Part shown: positions 1 to 9,514 of the stretch, in pieces | Numbering within the stretch: position 1 is the first letter of the stretch | Layout of the letters: each line of letters opens with the position of its first letter | Assembly (NCBI RefSeq): GCF_047372505.1 | Contig: NZ_JBKBEU010000001.1 | Coordinates: 620,001-684,000 of the forward strand | Direction of reading: 5' to 3' | Origin: Phaeobacter cretensis | GTDB lineage: Bacteria > Pseudomonadota > Alphaproteobacteria > Rhodobacterales > Rhodobacteraceae | DNA length: 64,000 nt | Translations under genes and position numbers: made by a program | Notes under the pieces: generated by a model | Seen by the model: the letters and a program-made list of their open reading frames with translations, nothing else | Told to the model about the DNA's origin: nothing | Databases searched by the model: none

Positions 1-41
1 TGCTGGTCGGCGGAGCAGTGGCCTACTTCGGATCGCGTTAA
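1..41 (+). CDS. 3' end of an upstream gene (partial)
   Basis: The first 41 bases read in one frame as the last 12 codons of a protein ending LVGGAVAYFGSR followed by TAA. The small hydrophobic run suggests the end of a membrane segment or a glycine-zipper protein, but the rest lies outside the window and nothing more can be said. Confidence 0.4.
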   Translation, partial: LVGGAVAYFGSR

Positions 42-141
42 CACTTGGGATCGCTTTGCCCCCAGGATCGCTTCAAACCGTGTGATGCATGCCCATTCTT
101 TCTTTGCATCATATGGCACACCCACGGCACGAGGATCTCCA

Positions 142-813
142 ATGACCACCCTGCCCGCACTTGATGTTTTGTTCAGTCAGCGCCACAGCTGCCGCGCCTT
201 TCGGCCCGACCAAGTACCCCGCGCGGTGATCGAAGATATTATTCGCTGCGCGCAGAAGATCCCATCCTGGTGTAATGCGCAGCCGTGGCAGGTGACGATG
301 TTCGGCGGCAAAGCTACCGATATGCTGCGCGACGCGCTGAAGGAGGCGGTCGAAACGGCCTCCGCTGCACCCGATCTGCAGTTTCCCGAGCGCTACAGCG
401 GGGACTATAAAGCGCGCCGACATGCCTGCGGTTGGGCCTTATACGAGGCAGTTGGTGTCACACGCGGCGACCGGGCAGCTTCACATCGGCAAATGATGCG
501 GAATTTTGACCTGTTTGACGCCCCCCACTGCGCGATTCTGACCAGCCCCAAAGAGCTTGGCCCATATGGCGCGCTAGATTGCGGTGGTTTTATAGCCGGC
601 TTCACGCTAGCCGCGACTGCCGCCGGTGTCGCCACGATTGCGCAGGCAGCTGTTGCGACATATGCCCCGATGCTTCACGCGGTTTGCGGCATACCAGAGG
701 ATCGCAATATCCTTTGTGCGCTGTCGTTTGGCTATGCTGATACGGATCATCCGGCCAATCAATTCCGAACCGAACGCGCCGAGCTTGAAGAGTTCATCAG
801 CTGGCGCGATTGA
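142..813 (+). CDS. Nitroreductase family protein
   Basis: A 223-residue protein of the nitroreductase (FMN-dependent, NAD(P)H-using) fold. The N-terminal SQRHSCRAFRPDQVP segment matches the RRS-R-F phosphate-binding start typical of the family, and the C-terminal part GIPEDRNILCALSFGYAD matches the usual 'lGiPe...v..l..G' flavin-proximal end. Such enzymes reduce nitroaromatics, quinones or similar electron acceptors in the cytoplasm; the natural substrate cannot be told. I start at the ATG at 142, which has an ACGAGGA ribosome site; an upstream in-frame ATG at 82 has none. dtd follows 28 bases downstream and may be co-transcribed. Confidence 0.88.
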   Translation: MTTLPALDVLFSQRHSCRAFRPDQVPRAVIEDIIRCAQKIPSWCNAQPWQVTMFGGKATDMLRDALKEAVETASAAPDLQFPERYSGDYKARRHACGWALYEAVGVTRGDRAASHRQMMRNFDLFDAPHCAILTSPKELGPYGALDCGGFIAGFTLAATAAGVATIAQAAVATYAPMLHAVCGIPEDRNILCALSFGYADTDHPANQFRTERAELEEFISWRD

Positions 814-841
814 CACGGCCCATCACTACGCAGGAAACCAC

Positions 842-1288
842 ATGCGCGCCCTTATACAACGAGTTTCTCAAGCCTCCGTCACTGTTGAAGACGATATCAT
901 CGGTGACATTGGCCCCGGCTTGTTGGTGCTGATCTGTGCAATGGAGGGTGATGGCAAAGCCGAAGCGGATCAGATGGCCACAAAGATCAGTAAGCTTCGC
1001 ATCTTTCGCGATGACAACGGCAAGATGAACCGTTCGGTCAAGGACATTGGTGGCGGCGCGTTGGTAGTGAGTCAATTCACCCTCGCCGCTGACACCCGAC
1101 GTGGAAACCGTCCAGGGTTCTCCAGTGCCGCTGCGCCGGATCTTGGCCGAACGCTCTATACCCGGTTCGCCGACCAATTGGCCTCTCTGGACGTGCCGGT
1201 TACCCGCGGCTCATTTGGCGCTGATATGCAAGTCTCGCTGGTCAACTCCGGCCCGGTGACCATCTGGATGGATAGCGCTGATTGGTAA
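842..1288 (+). CDS. dtd: D-aminoacyl-tRNA deacylase
   Basis: A 148-residue protein of the usual DTD length. It begins MRALIQRVSQASVTV, carries the SQFTLAADTRRGNRP motif (about residues 77-91) and the NSGPVTIWMDS end with the Gly-cisPro pair, the two motifs that form the active site of the DTD dimer. DTD hydrolyses D-amino acids (and glycine mischarged on tRNA-Ala) from tRNA, a housekeeping proofreading function. The ATG at 842 gives the conserved family N-terminus; the open frame upstream (from 626) is the wrong frame of the nitroreductase gene. Confidence 0.96.
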   Translation: MRALIQRVSQASVTVEDDIIGDIGPGLLVLICAMEGDGKAEADQMATKISKLRIFRDDNGKMNRSVKDIGGGALVVSQFTLAADTRRGNRPGFSSAAAPDLGRTLYTRFADQLASLDVPVTRGSFGADMQVSLVNSGPVTIWMDSADW

Positions 1289-1684
1289 TTTCGGTCAAAA
1301 AACAGATGTCGTTTATCGTCCGTTCTCACCACTGCAATCGGGCTCGGTATGAGCATATATACCAAAGCGAAAAGTCGCGAATTCCGCCGATCCAGGCAAT
1401 TCGTAAAGCGACGGCTGGTATCCACAAAAACACCACCTTAATGTGAATTATCATCTTAAAAACATCCAAAAGATGAATTTCATACTGCAATAGCGATAGT
1501 ATTTGGAGCCACGAAAGGGTGGTTTTTTTGCATATATTGCCCTGCCAACCATTCACTTCCAGTCAAATACGACATACCACTCGCAAAAGGCGACGGAATT
1601 ACCGTCTCTTCATGACTTTGCAGCCCCGGATGGCGCCAAAAATGGCGGTAATAAGGGTTGCGAGGTTGCAGCAAATGCGCAAAC

Positions 1685-1702
1685 CTTGAATGACAATTCA
1701 AG
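1685..1702. promoter_or_regulatory. Inverted repeat upstream of the ABC importer operon
   Basis: CTTGAAT and ATTCAAG form a perfect 7-bp inverted repeat around GACA, 42 bases before the start of the binding-protein gene. It could be an operator or a leader hairpin. The gene-free stretch 1289-1743 otherwise holds AT-rich DNA and a short stem (GCCAC / GTGG) followed by seven T at about 1509-1529, possibly a weak terminator; I see no gene in it. Confidence 0.35.
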
Positions 1703-1743
1703 AAATGACGTGTTCAGCGTCTACGCACGACAGGGAGTCCGCA

Positions 1744-3330
1744 ATGAAAGACCAACTCGATTTCATGACGCAAAGCGTCACCTCCGGGAAAATGACCCGG
1801 CGTGAATTCATGGGCAAAACCGCAGCACTGGGGATCAGCGCCGCTGTGGCTGGCAGCCTGTTCGCCCGCGCAGCTGAGGCCGCAGGCCCGGTCAAGGGTG
1901 GCACGCTAAAGCTCGGCTCCATCGGCGGTGGCAGCACCGACTCGCTGGATCCAGCAGTGGCCGCAAGCCAGGTACCATATCACAACCTTAACCAGTTTGG
2001 TGAGACGCTGGTGAATGTAACGCCCGAAGGTGGCATCGAAAACCGCATCGCTGAAAGCATCGAAGCCAGCGCGGACGCCAAGACCTGGACCTTTAAGATC
2101 CGCAAGGGCGTTGAATTCCACAACGGCAAAACTGTCACGGCCGAGGATGTGATGCGCACCATGGAGCGCCATTCCAACGACGACAGTCAATCCGGTGCGC
2201 TTGGTATCATGCGGGGGATCGAAAGCATGAAGGCTGATGGCGACGATTTCGTTGTCTCGCTGACCACTCCCAATGCCGACCTGCCCTATCTGATGGCCGA
2301 CTACCACCTGATGATTCAACCCGATGGCGGCTTTGATAACCCAACGGCAGGCATCGGCTCCGGCGCCTATATGTTGGTTGCAGATGAACCAGGTGTACGT
2401 CACCTGTGGAAAAAGAACCCCAACTACTGGGATGACAGCCGCGGCCATGTTGATGAGGTCGAGATTGTCGTGATCAACGACGCAACCGCCCGTATGGCGG
2501 CGCTGCAGTCCGGTCAGGTGCACATCGCCAACCGTGTTGAGCCCAAGGTAGCAGGCCTACTGGACCGCGCGCCTAACCTCTCCGTGCGCAATGCTGCAGG
2601 GCCCGGCCACTATGTTTTCATCATGCATTGTGACACCGCGCCCTATGACAACAACGAACTGCGTCTTGCGCTGAAATATGCCATCAACCGCGAGGAAATG
2701 GTCGACAAGGTTCTGCGTGGCTACGGTTCGGTTGGCAATGATATGCCGGTCAATGGGGCCTACCCGCTGTTTGACGACAGCATCCCCCAGCGTGCATTTG
2801 ATCCTGTCAAAGCCGCAGAGCACTATAAAAAATCCGGCCATGACGGCAGCCCAATCACTCTTCAGGTGTCGGATGTTGCATTCCCCGGCGCGCTGGATGC
2901 TGCTCAGCTGTTCCAACAGTCGGCAAACGCAGCAGGTATCCCACTGGAGCTGAAGCGTGAGCCCGGTGATGGGTACTGGTCGGAAGTCTGGAACGTTCAG
3001 CCGTTCTGCGCCTCCTACTGGGGTGGCCGTCCAGTACAGGACCAGATGTATTCCACCGCCTATTTGTCGACTGCAGACTGGAACGATACCCGCTTCAAGC
3101 GCGAAGATTTTGACAACCTGCTGTTTGCCGCCCGCGGCGAGTTGGACGAAACCAAGCGCAAAGCGATCTACAGCCAGATGGGCATGATGGTTCGCGATGA
3201 AGGCGGTTTGATCTGCCCGATGTTCAACGACTTCATCGAAGCGACCAGCAGCAAGGTTCAGGGTTGGGTGGTGGATTCCACTGGTGACACCATGGCCGGC
3301 AAATGGTCGCATAAGTGCTGGTTGGCCTAA
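1744..3330 (+). CDS. ABC transporter substrate-binding protein, peptide/nickel class (family 5), Tat-exported
   Basis: A 528-residue periplasmic binding protein of the SBP_bac_5 type (DppA/OppA/NikA-like). The N-terminus has a twin-arginine signal: TRREFMG at about residues 18-24, then a hydrophobic stretch and an A-x-A cleavage region (FARAAEAAG). The mature part shows family landmarks such as KGGTLKLG, TFKIRKGVEFHNGKTVTAEDV and LRLALKYAINREEM. Tat export suggests folding or cofactor loading in the cytoplasm. It is first in an operon with two permeases and a double ATPase. Substrate unknown; dipeptides, other small peptides or metal chelates are possible. The ATG at 1744 is chosen because it gives the Tat signal its usual spacing. 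Confidence 0.92.
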   Translation: MKDQLDFMTQSVTSGKMTRREFMGKTAALGISAAVAGSLFARAAEAAGPVKGGTLKLGSIGGGSTDSLDPAVAASQVPYHNLNQFGETLVNVTPEGGIENRIAESIEASADAKTWTFKIRKGVEFHNGKTVTAEDVMRTMERHSNDDSQSGALGIMRGIESMKADGDDFVVSLTTPNADLPYLMADYHLMIQPDGGFDNPTAGIGSGAYMLVADEPGVRHLWKKNPNYWDDSRGHVDEVEIVVINDATARMAALQSGQVHIANRVEPKVAGLLDRAPNLSVRNAAGPGHYVFIMHCDTAPYDNNELRLALKYAINREEMVDKVLRGYGSVGNDMPVNGAYPLFDDSIPQRAFDPVKAAEHYKKSGHDGSPITLQVSDVAFPGALDAAQLFQQSANAAGIPLELKREPGDGYWSEVWNVQPFCASYWGGRPVQDQMYSTAYLSTADWNDTRFKREDFDNLLFAARGELDETKRKAIYSQMGMMVRDEGGLICPMFNDFIEATSSKVQGWVVDSTGDTMAGKWSHKCWLA

Positions 3331-3344
3331 TAGAGGTTTATGCC

Positions 3345-4301
3345 ATGCACCCCGTAGTGAAACTTGTGTCCCAGCGCCTAGCGCTGGGACTAATTCTCCT
3401 GATCGCCGCATCCGTGCTTATCTTCATGGGCACGCTAATCCTGCCCGGCGATGTGGCGCAGTCCATTCTGGGCCAATCGGCCACCCCCGAAGCACTCGCC
3501 AATCTGCGCGAGGAGCTGGGCCTGAATGAACCTGCCATGCTGCGCTATTTCGACTGGCTGTTTGGTGCCATGCAAGGCGACCTGGGCACGGCTTTGACCA
3601 ATGGTCAGGACATTGCAACCAGCATTGGCCGCCGTCTTGGCAACACGCTGTTCCTCGCCTTCTGGGCCGCTGTCATCTCGGTTCCGCTGGCGATTTTCCT
3701 TGGACTTCTGGCGGTGCGCTACCGCGATCGCTGGCCTGACAAACTGATTTCGGCCGTGACACTGGCCTCGATCTCGATCCCGGAATTCCTTATTGGATAT
3801 TTGCTGATCTATTTCGTGGCCGTGCAGATGGGCATGTTTAGCTCAGTCGCGATGATTAATGATTCCATGAGTTTGCTGGAAAAGCTTAACGCGATTGCCC
3901 TGCCCGTAGCCGTGCTGACTTTGGTTGTTCTCGCGCATATGATGCGTATGACACGAGCCGCAATCCTCAATGTCATGCAATCTGCCTATATTGAGACGGC
4001 AGAGCTGAAGGGGCTGAGCACCTTCAAGGTAATTGCACGCCATGCATTCCCCAATGCGGTAGCACCTATCGTGAATGTCGTAATGCTGAACCTTGCCTAT
4101 CTGGTGGTCGGCGTTGTGGTGATCGAGGTGGTCTTTGTCTATCCCGGCATGGGCCAGTACTTGGTTGACCATGTTTCCAAGCGTGACGTGCCAGTGGTGC
4201 AGGCCTGCGGCCTGATCTTTGCCGCTGTCTACATCGTGCTGAACATGATCGCTGACATTGTCGCCATCTTGTCGAACCCGCGCTTGAGGCATCCGAAATG
4301 A
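3345..4301 (+). CDS. ABC transporter permease, DppB-like
   Basis: A 318-residue inner-membrane permease with an N-terminal transmembrane helix (LALGLILLIAASVLIFMG) and several later hydrophobic segments. The cytoplasmic EAA loop is visible as ETAELKGLSTFKVIARHAFPNA-type sequence near residue 220, the contact site for the ATPase. It belongs with the binding protein (ends 15 bases upstream) and overlaps the next permease gene by the four bases ATGA, so the operon is translationally coupled. Confidence 0.92.
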   Translation: MHPVVKLVSQRLALGLILLIAASVLIFMGTLILPGDVAQSILGQSATPEALANLREELGLNEPAMLRYFDWLFGAMQGDLGTALTNGQDIATSIGRRLGNTLFLAFWAAVISVPLAIFLGLLAVRYRDRWPDKLISAVTLASISIPEFLIGYLLIYFVAVQMGMFSSVAMINDSMSLLEKLNAIALPVAVLTLVVLAHMMRMTRAAILNVMQSAYIETAELKGLSTFKVIARHAFPNAVAPIVNVVMLNLAYLVVGVVVIEVVFVYPGMGQYLVDHVSKRDVPVVQACGLIFAAVYIVLNMIADIVAILSNPRLRHPK

Positions 4302-5113
4302 AGAATATCCCTATCTCCGCAATGATCGGGCTGTTGTTCACGGCCCTCTATTTTCTAATGGCAATCTTTGCCCCGCTGCTGGCCCCCTACGGCATGGCAG
4401 AAATCGTTGGTGATGTTTGGGAGCCGCGCACAGCGGAGCATCTCCTTGGCACAGACAATATTGGTCGTGATCTCCTCAGCCGGATGATCTACGGCGGGCG
4501 CACCACGATCTTTATCGCCACCGCTGCAACGATCCTGTCCTTCACCACCGGTTCTATCCTCGGCTTTTTTGCCGCGGTTGCCGGTGGCTGGGTGGATCAG
4601 GTGATGTCACGACTGGTCGATCTGGTGATGTCTATCCCAACGCTGATCTTTGCTCTCGTGGTGCTGTCAGTGATGCCCGTAACAGTCCCGGTTCTGATCG
4701 TCGTCATGGGCCTGTTGGACTCCACCCGTGTTTATCGTCTGGCCCGTGCGGTCGCGGTGGATATCGAGGTGATGGACTACGTCGAAGCCGCCCGTCTTCG
4801 GGGTGAGAAAACCGCCTGGATCATCTTCCGTGAAATCTTGCCCAACGCCCTGTCCCCACTGGTGGCGGAAATGGGGCTTCGGTTCATCTTCATGGTGTTG
4901 TTTGTTTCAACCCTCTCGTTCCTTGGCCTTGGTGTACAACCACCCGAAGCTGACTGGGGCGGGATTGTGAAGGAAAACAAGGAAGGTATCGTCTATGGCA
5001 TACCGGCGGCATTGCTGCCTGCCCTCGCCATTGCGACCCTTGCGATCTCGGTCAACCTTGTAGCGGACTGGGTTCTGAACCGCACAACCTCTCTGAAAGG
5101 AGGCCGCGGATGA
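4298..5113 (+). CDS. ABC transporter permease, DppC-like
   Basis: A 271-residue second permease. It has an N-terminal membrane segment, the GTDNIGRDLLSRMIYGGRT motif typical of DppC/OppC proteins and an EAA loop (YVEAARLRGEKTAW). It pairs with the upstream DppB-like permease to form the channel. Its start overlaps the previous stop (ATGA), and its end overlaps the ATPase start in the same way. Confidence 0.93.
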   Translation: MKNIPISAMIGLLFTALYFLMAIFAPLLAPYGMAEIVGDVWEPRTAEHLLGTDNIGRDLLSRMIYGGRTTIFIATAATILSFTTGSILGFFAAVAGGWVDQVMSRLVDLVMSIPTLIFALVVLSVMPVTVPVLIVVMGLLDSTRVYRLARAVAVDIEVMDYVEAARLRGEKTAWIIFREILPNALSPLVAEMGLRFIFMVLFVSTLSFLGLGVQPPEADWGGIVKENKEGIVYGIPAALLPALAIATLAISVNLVADWVLNRTTSLKGGRG

Positions 5114-6747
5114 GCGAACCTCTTGTGAAAGTGCTCGACCTCAAAATCGGCGCAACTGTCTACCCCCCTGGTGAGAAACCCCATGATATTGAAATCGTGC
5201 ACGGGGTCAGTTTTGATCTGCAACCCGGCAAAGTGTTGGGTTTAATAGGGGAATCCGGCGCTGGTAAATCCACCATCGGTCTGGCCTCCATGGCCTATGG
5301 CCGAGGTGGCGTGAAGATCACTGGCGGAGAGGTCTGGGTTAACGGTCGCGATATTCTGCAATCCACACTGCGCGATATCCGTAGCCTGCGCGGCGGTGAG
5401 GTGACCTATGTGTCGCAATCGGCAGCGGCCTCTTTCAACCCTGCCAAAAAGATCATGGAACAGGTGATTGAAGCGGCTGTGGAGCAAGGCAAGTTCTCCA
5501 AGAAAGACGCCGAAGCCCGTGCACGCGTTCTCTTTGCCAAGTTGGGTTTACCCGACCCGGACAACATCGGCGAACGGTATCCGCATCAGGTCTCGGGTGG
5601 TCAGCTACAGCGCTGCATGACAGCGCTGGCGCTTTGCCCGGAGCCGGATCTGGTTGTCTTTGACGAGCCGACCACAGCGCTTGATGTGACCACCCAGATC
5701 GAGGTGCTGATGGCGATCAAAGAAGCCATCCGCGATACTGGTGTGGCGGCGTTGTATATCACTCACGACCTTGCAGTTGTGGCACAGGTGAGCGACGATA
5801 TCATGGTGCTCCGCCACGGCAATATGGTGGAGTACGGCCCGGTTGATCAGATAATCAACGCACCTCAGGAGGAGTACACTCAGGCCTTGGTCTCAGTGCG
5901 TTCGATCAATCACGAGGAAAAAGCCCCAACCACAGAACCAGTGCTGAGTGTTCGCAATATCACTGCGCGCTACAAAGGCACCAAATTTGACGTGTTGCAC
6001 AATGTGAATGTAGATTTGCACCCCGGTCAGACGCTGGCTGTCGTGGGTGAATCCGGCTCCGGTAAATCGACGCTGGCACGGGTGATTACAGGCCTACTGC
6101 CGCCGCGGGAAGGCGAGATCGAATTCGCTGGACGTACCTTGTCGTCTGATCTGGCGGGTCGGACCCGTGAGGATCTCCGCGAGCTGCAAATGATCTACCA
6201 GATGGCAGATGTGGCAATGAACCCACGTCAGACCGTTGGCACCATTATTGGCCGTCCTCTGGAGTTCTATTTCGGCATTAAAGGTGCCGAGAGACGCAAA
6301 CGGACCATTGAGCTTCTGGATGAAATCGAACTGGGCGAGAGCTTCATCGATCGCTATCCTGCGGAGCTGTCGGGTGGGCAGAAACAGCGTGTCTGTATTG
6401 CCAGAGCGTTGGCAGCTAAGCCCAAAATGATCATCTGCGACGAAGTCACCTCTGCGCTGGATCCTCTTGTGGCGGACGGTATCCTAAAGCTGCTCTTGGA
6501 GCTGCAGAAAATCGAGAGTGTCGCCTTCCTATTCATCACCCATGATCTTGCCACCGTGCGAGCGATTTCAGACAATATCGCGGTGATGTATCAGGGTCGT
6601 GTGCAGCGCTATGGCGGTAAGACCGAAGTGCTGTCGCCCCCCTTTGACGACTACACTGATTTGCTGCTCAGCTCGGTGCCGGAAATGCGGCTGGGCTGGC
6701 TGGAAGAAGTCATTGCCAATCGGAAGATGGAAAGCGCCGGCAACTGA
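5110..6747 (+). CDS. ABC transporter ATP-binding protein with two fused nucleotide-binding domains (DppD-DppF type)
   Basis: A 545-residue protein holding two complete ATPase domains. First: Walker A GESGAGKST (near residue 48), signature VSGGQLQR, Walker B VVFDEPTTALD. Second: Walker A GESGSGKST (near residue 314), LSGGQKQR, and IICDEVTSALD. The fusion replaces separate DppD and DppF subunits, as in YejF/GsiA-type importers. It powers uptake by the upstream permeases. It ends shortly before a strong terminator, so it is probably the last gene of the operon. Confidence 0.94.
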   Translation: MSEPLVKVLDLKIGATVYPPGEKPHDIEIVHGVSFDLQPGKVLGLIGESGAGKSTIGLASMAYGRGGVKITGGEVWVNGRDILQSTLRDIRSLRGGEVTYVSQSAAASFNPAKKIMEQVIEAAVEQGKFSKKDAEARARVLFAKLGLPDPDNIGERYPHQVSGGQLQRCMTALALCPEPDLVVFDEPTTALDVTTQIEVLMAIKEAIRDTGVAALYITHDLAVVAQVSDDIMVLRHGNMVEYGPVDQIINAPQEEYTQALVSVRSINHEEKAPTTEPVLSVRNITARYKGTKFDVLHNVNVDLHPGQTLAVVGESGSGKSTLARVITGLLPPREGEIEFAGRTLSSDLAGRTREDLRELQMIYQMADVAMNPRQTVGTIIGRPLEFYFGIKGAERRKRTIELLDEIELGESFIDRYPAELSGGQKQRVCIARALAAKPKMIICDEVTSALDPLVADGILKLLLELQKIESVAFLFITHDLATVRAISDNIAVMYQGRVQRYGGKTEVLSPPFDDYTDLLLSSVPEMRLGWLEEVIANRKMESAGN

Positions 6748-6769
6748 CACCTTCGCCCCTCAAGATAGA

Positions 6770-6806
6770 AGAGAGCCCGTGCCTAATCCGTGCGGGCTCT
6801 TTTGGC
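6770..6806 (+). terminator. Rho-independent terminator of the ABC importer operon
   Basis: AGAGCCCG and CGGGCTCT form a GC-rich stem followed by TTTT, 23 bases after the ATPase stop codon. This separates the importer operon from the phosphodiesterase gene. Confidence 0.8.
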
Positions 6807-6940
6807 TTAAACGTCCCAAACGGTGACTAGATTGCTTACAACGCTGCAATTACTCCAACCCTGTCGCTTTCGGAGCAGTCGATTAAGTTCCTGTCGCAAA
6901 AATGGGATCAAAGACACCCGCAGAACATAGGATTCGGGTC

Positions 6941-7777
6941 ATGGACAACAAACTTCTCCTCATCATTCTGGATGGTGTGCCCTGGCGCAACTTCCGTCGT
7001 CTGTTTGGCAACCTCGAAGGCTGGGTTGATAGTGGCGAGGCGCGGGTCTGGAAGCAGCGCGCAGTGCTGCCGTCAATCTCCGCTAGCTGCTATGCGTCGA
7101 TCCACACCGGCGTTGCACCCGCCGAACACGGCTGTACAGGCAACGGCAATGTCTTTCGTCTGAGTCACAAGGATGTATTCAGTCAGGTCCGTGAGGGTGG
7201 TGGTACCACCGGCGCGGTTGCCCACAGCTTCTGGTCGTCCTTCTTTAACCGCCATCCCTATGACCCGGTGCGCGACGTTGAATATGATGAGCCAAGTGGC
7301 TCCACCATCAATCACGGACGGTTTCATTCCATGATGGGTTACGGTCTGGCCAACCAGATGACCCCATCGGATGTCGATCTGTTCGGCACCTTGACCAATC
7401 TGTGCCAGCGCTTTGAACTTAACTACGGGCTGCTGCATACCTGTACGCTGGACAGCATGGGACACCGGTTTTTTCACGACTGCCAGGAAATGGACCATGC
7501 CTGTTTCGTGATGGATGAAATGCTGGCACCATTTATCTTCAAATGGCGTGGCATGGGCTATGAAATCATTGTCACCGCTGACCATGGTCAGGATGAACGC
7601 GGGCACCACGGCGGACGTAGCCCGCTGCAACAAGAAACCGCGCTTTATTACTTTGGCGAGGCAACCGGTCCTGCCGAAGATGTGGTTATCGATCAACGCC
7701 AGCTGGCTCCAACCATTTTAGGCCGCCTTGGTGCACCTATTGCCGAAACGATGAAGGCAAAATCTTTCCTCAGCTGA
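6941..7777 (+). CDS. Alkaline phosphatase superfamily protein, type I phosphodiesterase / nucleotide pyrophosphatase
   Basis: A 278-residue protein with the superfamily's metal-site landmarks: IILDGVPWRNF near the N-terminus (first Asp ligand), LPSISASCYASIHTG with the Ser/Thr nucleophile region followed by VAPAEHG, and TADHGQDERGHHGG near the C-terminus (Asp-His ligands). No signal peptide is visible, so it probably acts in the cytoplasm. It would hydrolyse phosphate mono- or diesters; the substrate is unknown. I use the ATG at 6941 rather than an upstream in-frame ATG at 6902, because the conserved fold starts immediately after it. Confidence 0.85.
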   Translation: MDNKLLLIILDGVPWRNFRRLFGNLEGWVDSGEARVWKQRAVLPSISASCYASIHTGVAPAEHGCTGNGNVFRLSHKDVFSQVREGGGTTGAVAHSFWSSFFNRHPYDPVRDVEYDEPSGSTINHGRFHSMMGYGLANQMTPSDVDLFGTLTNLCQRFELNYGLLHTCTLDSMGHRFFHDCQEMDHACFVMDEMLAPFIFKWRGMGYEIIVTADHGQDERGHHGGRSPLQQETALYYFGEATGPAEDVVIDQRQLAPTILGRLGAPIAETMKAKSFLS

Positions 7778-7832
7778 AAATACATGGCAGGCTTCTTAAC
7801 GTGATCTGATCGCTTACATACAGGAGCCTGTC

Positions 7833-8396
7833 ATGTCTATTCGATGCATTGCTTTCTTGCTGATGTTGCTCCCAGTGCCCGCTCTGGCGCAGGATGGCTG
7901 CGATGACCTGTGGTTCACCCGCAATCTGATCATGGACCGCGCTGGTTATTGCTTTGGCACGGCACTCGGACAGAGCGTCTTTGACAACGGAGATTGCCTG
8001 GGAAAATCCGTAGCCCTGGACCCACATAGCAATCGTCTGGTGCAGGAGATCCGTGGGCTTGAGCAATATCACCGCTGCAAAGTTGACACTGGCCGGCGAC
8101 AGCTGACACTAGATGACACGCATCTACGGCGTTTTCTGGTCGACTTGCCAATACGCGATGAATTTGAAGGCGCTTGCCTTGGCTGGCTGAGCGAGCCTGT
8201 ACCGCTGTATTCAGGCCATAGTTCGGGCACAGCGCGCATCGGTATGATCCGAACCGGAGATATCGTTGGCTACGCCCATCTTCAGGTTGGGAGCTGGTCT
8301 TATGTCACGACCCACAGCAGCGACTGGCGCGTGAAAAGTGGCGGCTGGTACGACCGCAGTGCTACGCCGGAAAACTGTCGGAAACACGCTGGCTGA
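7833..8396 (+). CDS. Secreted YARHG / DUF4453-like protein
   Basis: A 187-residue protein with a clear Sec signal peptide (hydrophobic LLMLLPVPALAQ, cut after ALA-Q). The mature N-terminus CDDLWFTRNLIMDRAGYCFG resembles the YARHG domain, in which a Trp/Phe-rich 'LW..RN.i..r.GycF' core is conserved; a short SH3-like stretch may follow (EPVPLYSG ... IRTGDIV). Several Cys suggest disulphides in the periplasm. The role is unknown. An AGGAG ribosome site precedes the start. Confidence 0.75.
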   Translation: MSIRCIAFLLMLLPVPALAQDGCDDLWFTRNLIMDRAGYCFGTALGQSVFDNGDCLGKSVALDPHSNRLVQEIRGLEQYHRCKVDTGRRQLTLDDTHLRRFLVDLPIRDEFEGACLGWLSEPVPLYSGHSSGTARIGMIRTGDIVGYAHLQVGSWSYVTTHSSDWRVKSGGWYDRSATPENCRKHAG

Positions 8397-8437
8397 CTTG
8401 GGCGCCGGTCTTTCCGTTTGTCCTAGTCGGCTAACTG

Positions 8438-9373
8438 TTATTCATAGGGCCATAGCCCCTGCCCTAATGCTTCTACCGCTACGGATATCCGCTCAAAACT
8501 GTCGCGGGCGCGGCCAACACTGTGACGGGCACGTAGATAGCCATGAACCAACCCCGGCTCGTTGATCCAATGCGCTTTGCCACCGGCAGCCATGATCTTG
8601 TCGCGGTAATGGCGGGAATCGTCGCGCACCGGATCGCAATCAGCGGTCACCAGAACAGTCGCAGGCAAATTGCTAAAATCACTATCCGCGAGCGGGGCAA
8701 GCGTGGGGTCACTAACATCAAACGAGTCATCAGCGCCCTCCGGGTTCCGCAGATTGCCATAAAAGAGGATATCATCCCGGGTCAACATTGGTGCCTGAGC
8801 ATGCTCCAGATAGGAACCTGCGTTGATGTCACCGCCAAAGGCTCCATATATCAGCACCTGCCCAACAAGACCGCCGATCCTCCCGCGCGCGTGCTGCGCT
8901 ACAGCCGCGCAGAGATTTGCACCAGCACTATCACCTGCCAGAACCATATCCCCGTCAAAACTGTCATGGACCCACTGGCAAACCGCCCATGCGTCCTCAA
9001 AGGCCGCAGGATGCAGATGTTCGGGGGATAGACGGTAGTCCACCGCTACGACACGGTATCCGGTCTGGGCGCAGAGCTCGGCGCAGACATCGTCATGGCT
9101 GTCCAGCCCGCCCACGACAAAGCCCCCACCGTGGCAATACATCACCGTGCAACCCGGCTCCCCAGCAGTGTAGATCCGCACTGGAACCGCGCCAACAAGG
9201 AGATCTTCGCAGGTGACCACATCCGGGCGTGCGGCGCGAAAGTCAGCCGCCATGGCATCATAGACTTTGCGTTGTTCCTCAATCGATAGATCTACCGCAT
9301 CATCCGGGTAGCATTCGCCGGTTCTGCGAATAAAGGCCCAGGTTTCCTCGTCGATTAGCCGCTCGTAGTTCAT
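8438..9373 (-). CDS. Alpha/beta hydrolase, HSL-family esterase
   Basis: A hydrolase of about 311 residues with the HSL/family IV esterase signature HGGGFVVGG (oxyanion hole), nucleophile motif GDSAGANL, acid near TADCDPVRDD and catalytic His in LVHGYLR. It would cleave short-chain carboxylic esters in the cytoplasm. The ATG at 9373 (MNYERLIDEE) has an AGGCGAG-like site; the frame stays open to 9436, so a longer N-terminus is possible. An acyl-CoA synthetase lies upstream on the same strand but is separated by a terminator. Confidence 0.88.
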   Translation of the reverse strand: MNYERLIDEETWAFIRRTGECYPDDAVDLSIEEQRKVYDAMAADFRAARPDVVTCEDLLVGAVPVRIYTAGEPGCTVMYCHGGGFVVGGLDSHDDVCAELCAQTGYRVVAVDYRLSPEHLHPAAFEDAWAVCQWVHDSFDGDMVLAGDSAGANLCAAVAQHARGRIGGLVGQVLIYGAFGGDINAGSYLEHAQAPMLTRDDILFYGNLRNPEGADDSFDVSDPTLAPLADSDFSNLPATVLVTADCDPVRDDSRHYRDKIMAAGGKAHWINEPGLVHGYLRARHSVGRARDSFERISVAVEALGQGLWPYE

Positions 9374-9451
9374 CTCGCCTGTTCCCATCCTCATAGCGCG
9401 TCGGAGGAGATTAGCAGCGCTGATGCCAAAAACCATGCCTCACAAACGAAA

Positions 9452-9474
9452 AAAGCGCCCCAATGGGGCGCTTT
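9452..9474 (-). terminator. Hairpin terminator between acyl-CoA synthetase and esterase genes
   Basis: AAAGCGCCCC and GGGGCGCTTT form a perfect 10-bp stem around AAT, just after the acyl-CoA synthetase stop codon. It ends in T (minus strand: several T follow) and should end that transcript. Confidence 0.8.
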
Positions 9475-9514
9475 CTGGATCTTGGGAACATTCGCCTCAG
9501 ATCACATATGTGAA

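Noticed and set aside
626..841. Upstream extension of dtd to 626
   Set aside because: It lies in another frame of the nitroreductase gene; the ATG at 842 gives the exact family N-terminus.
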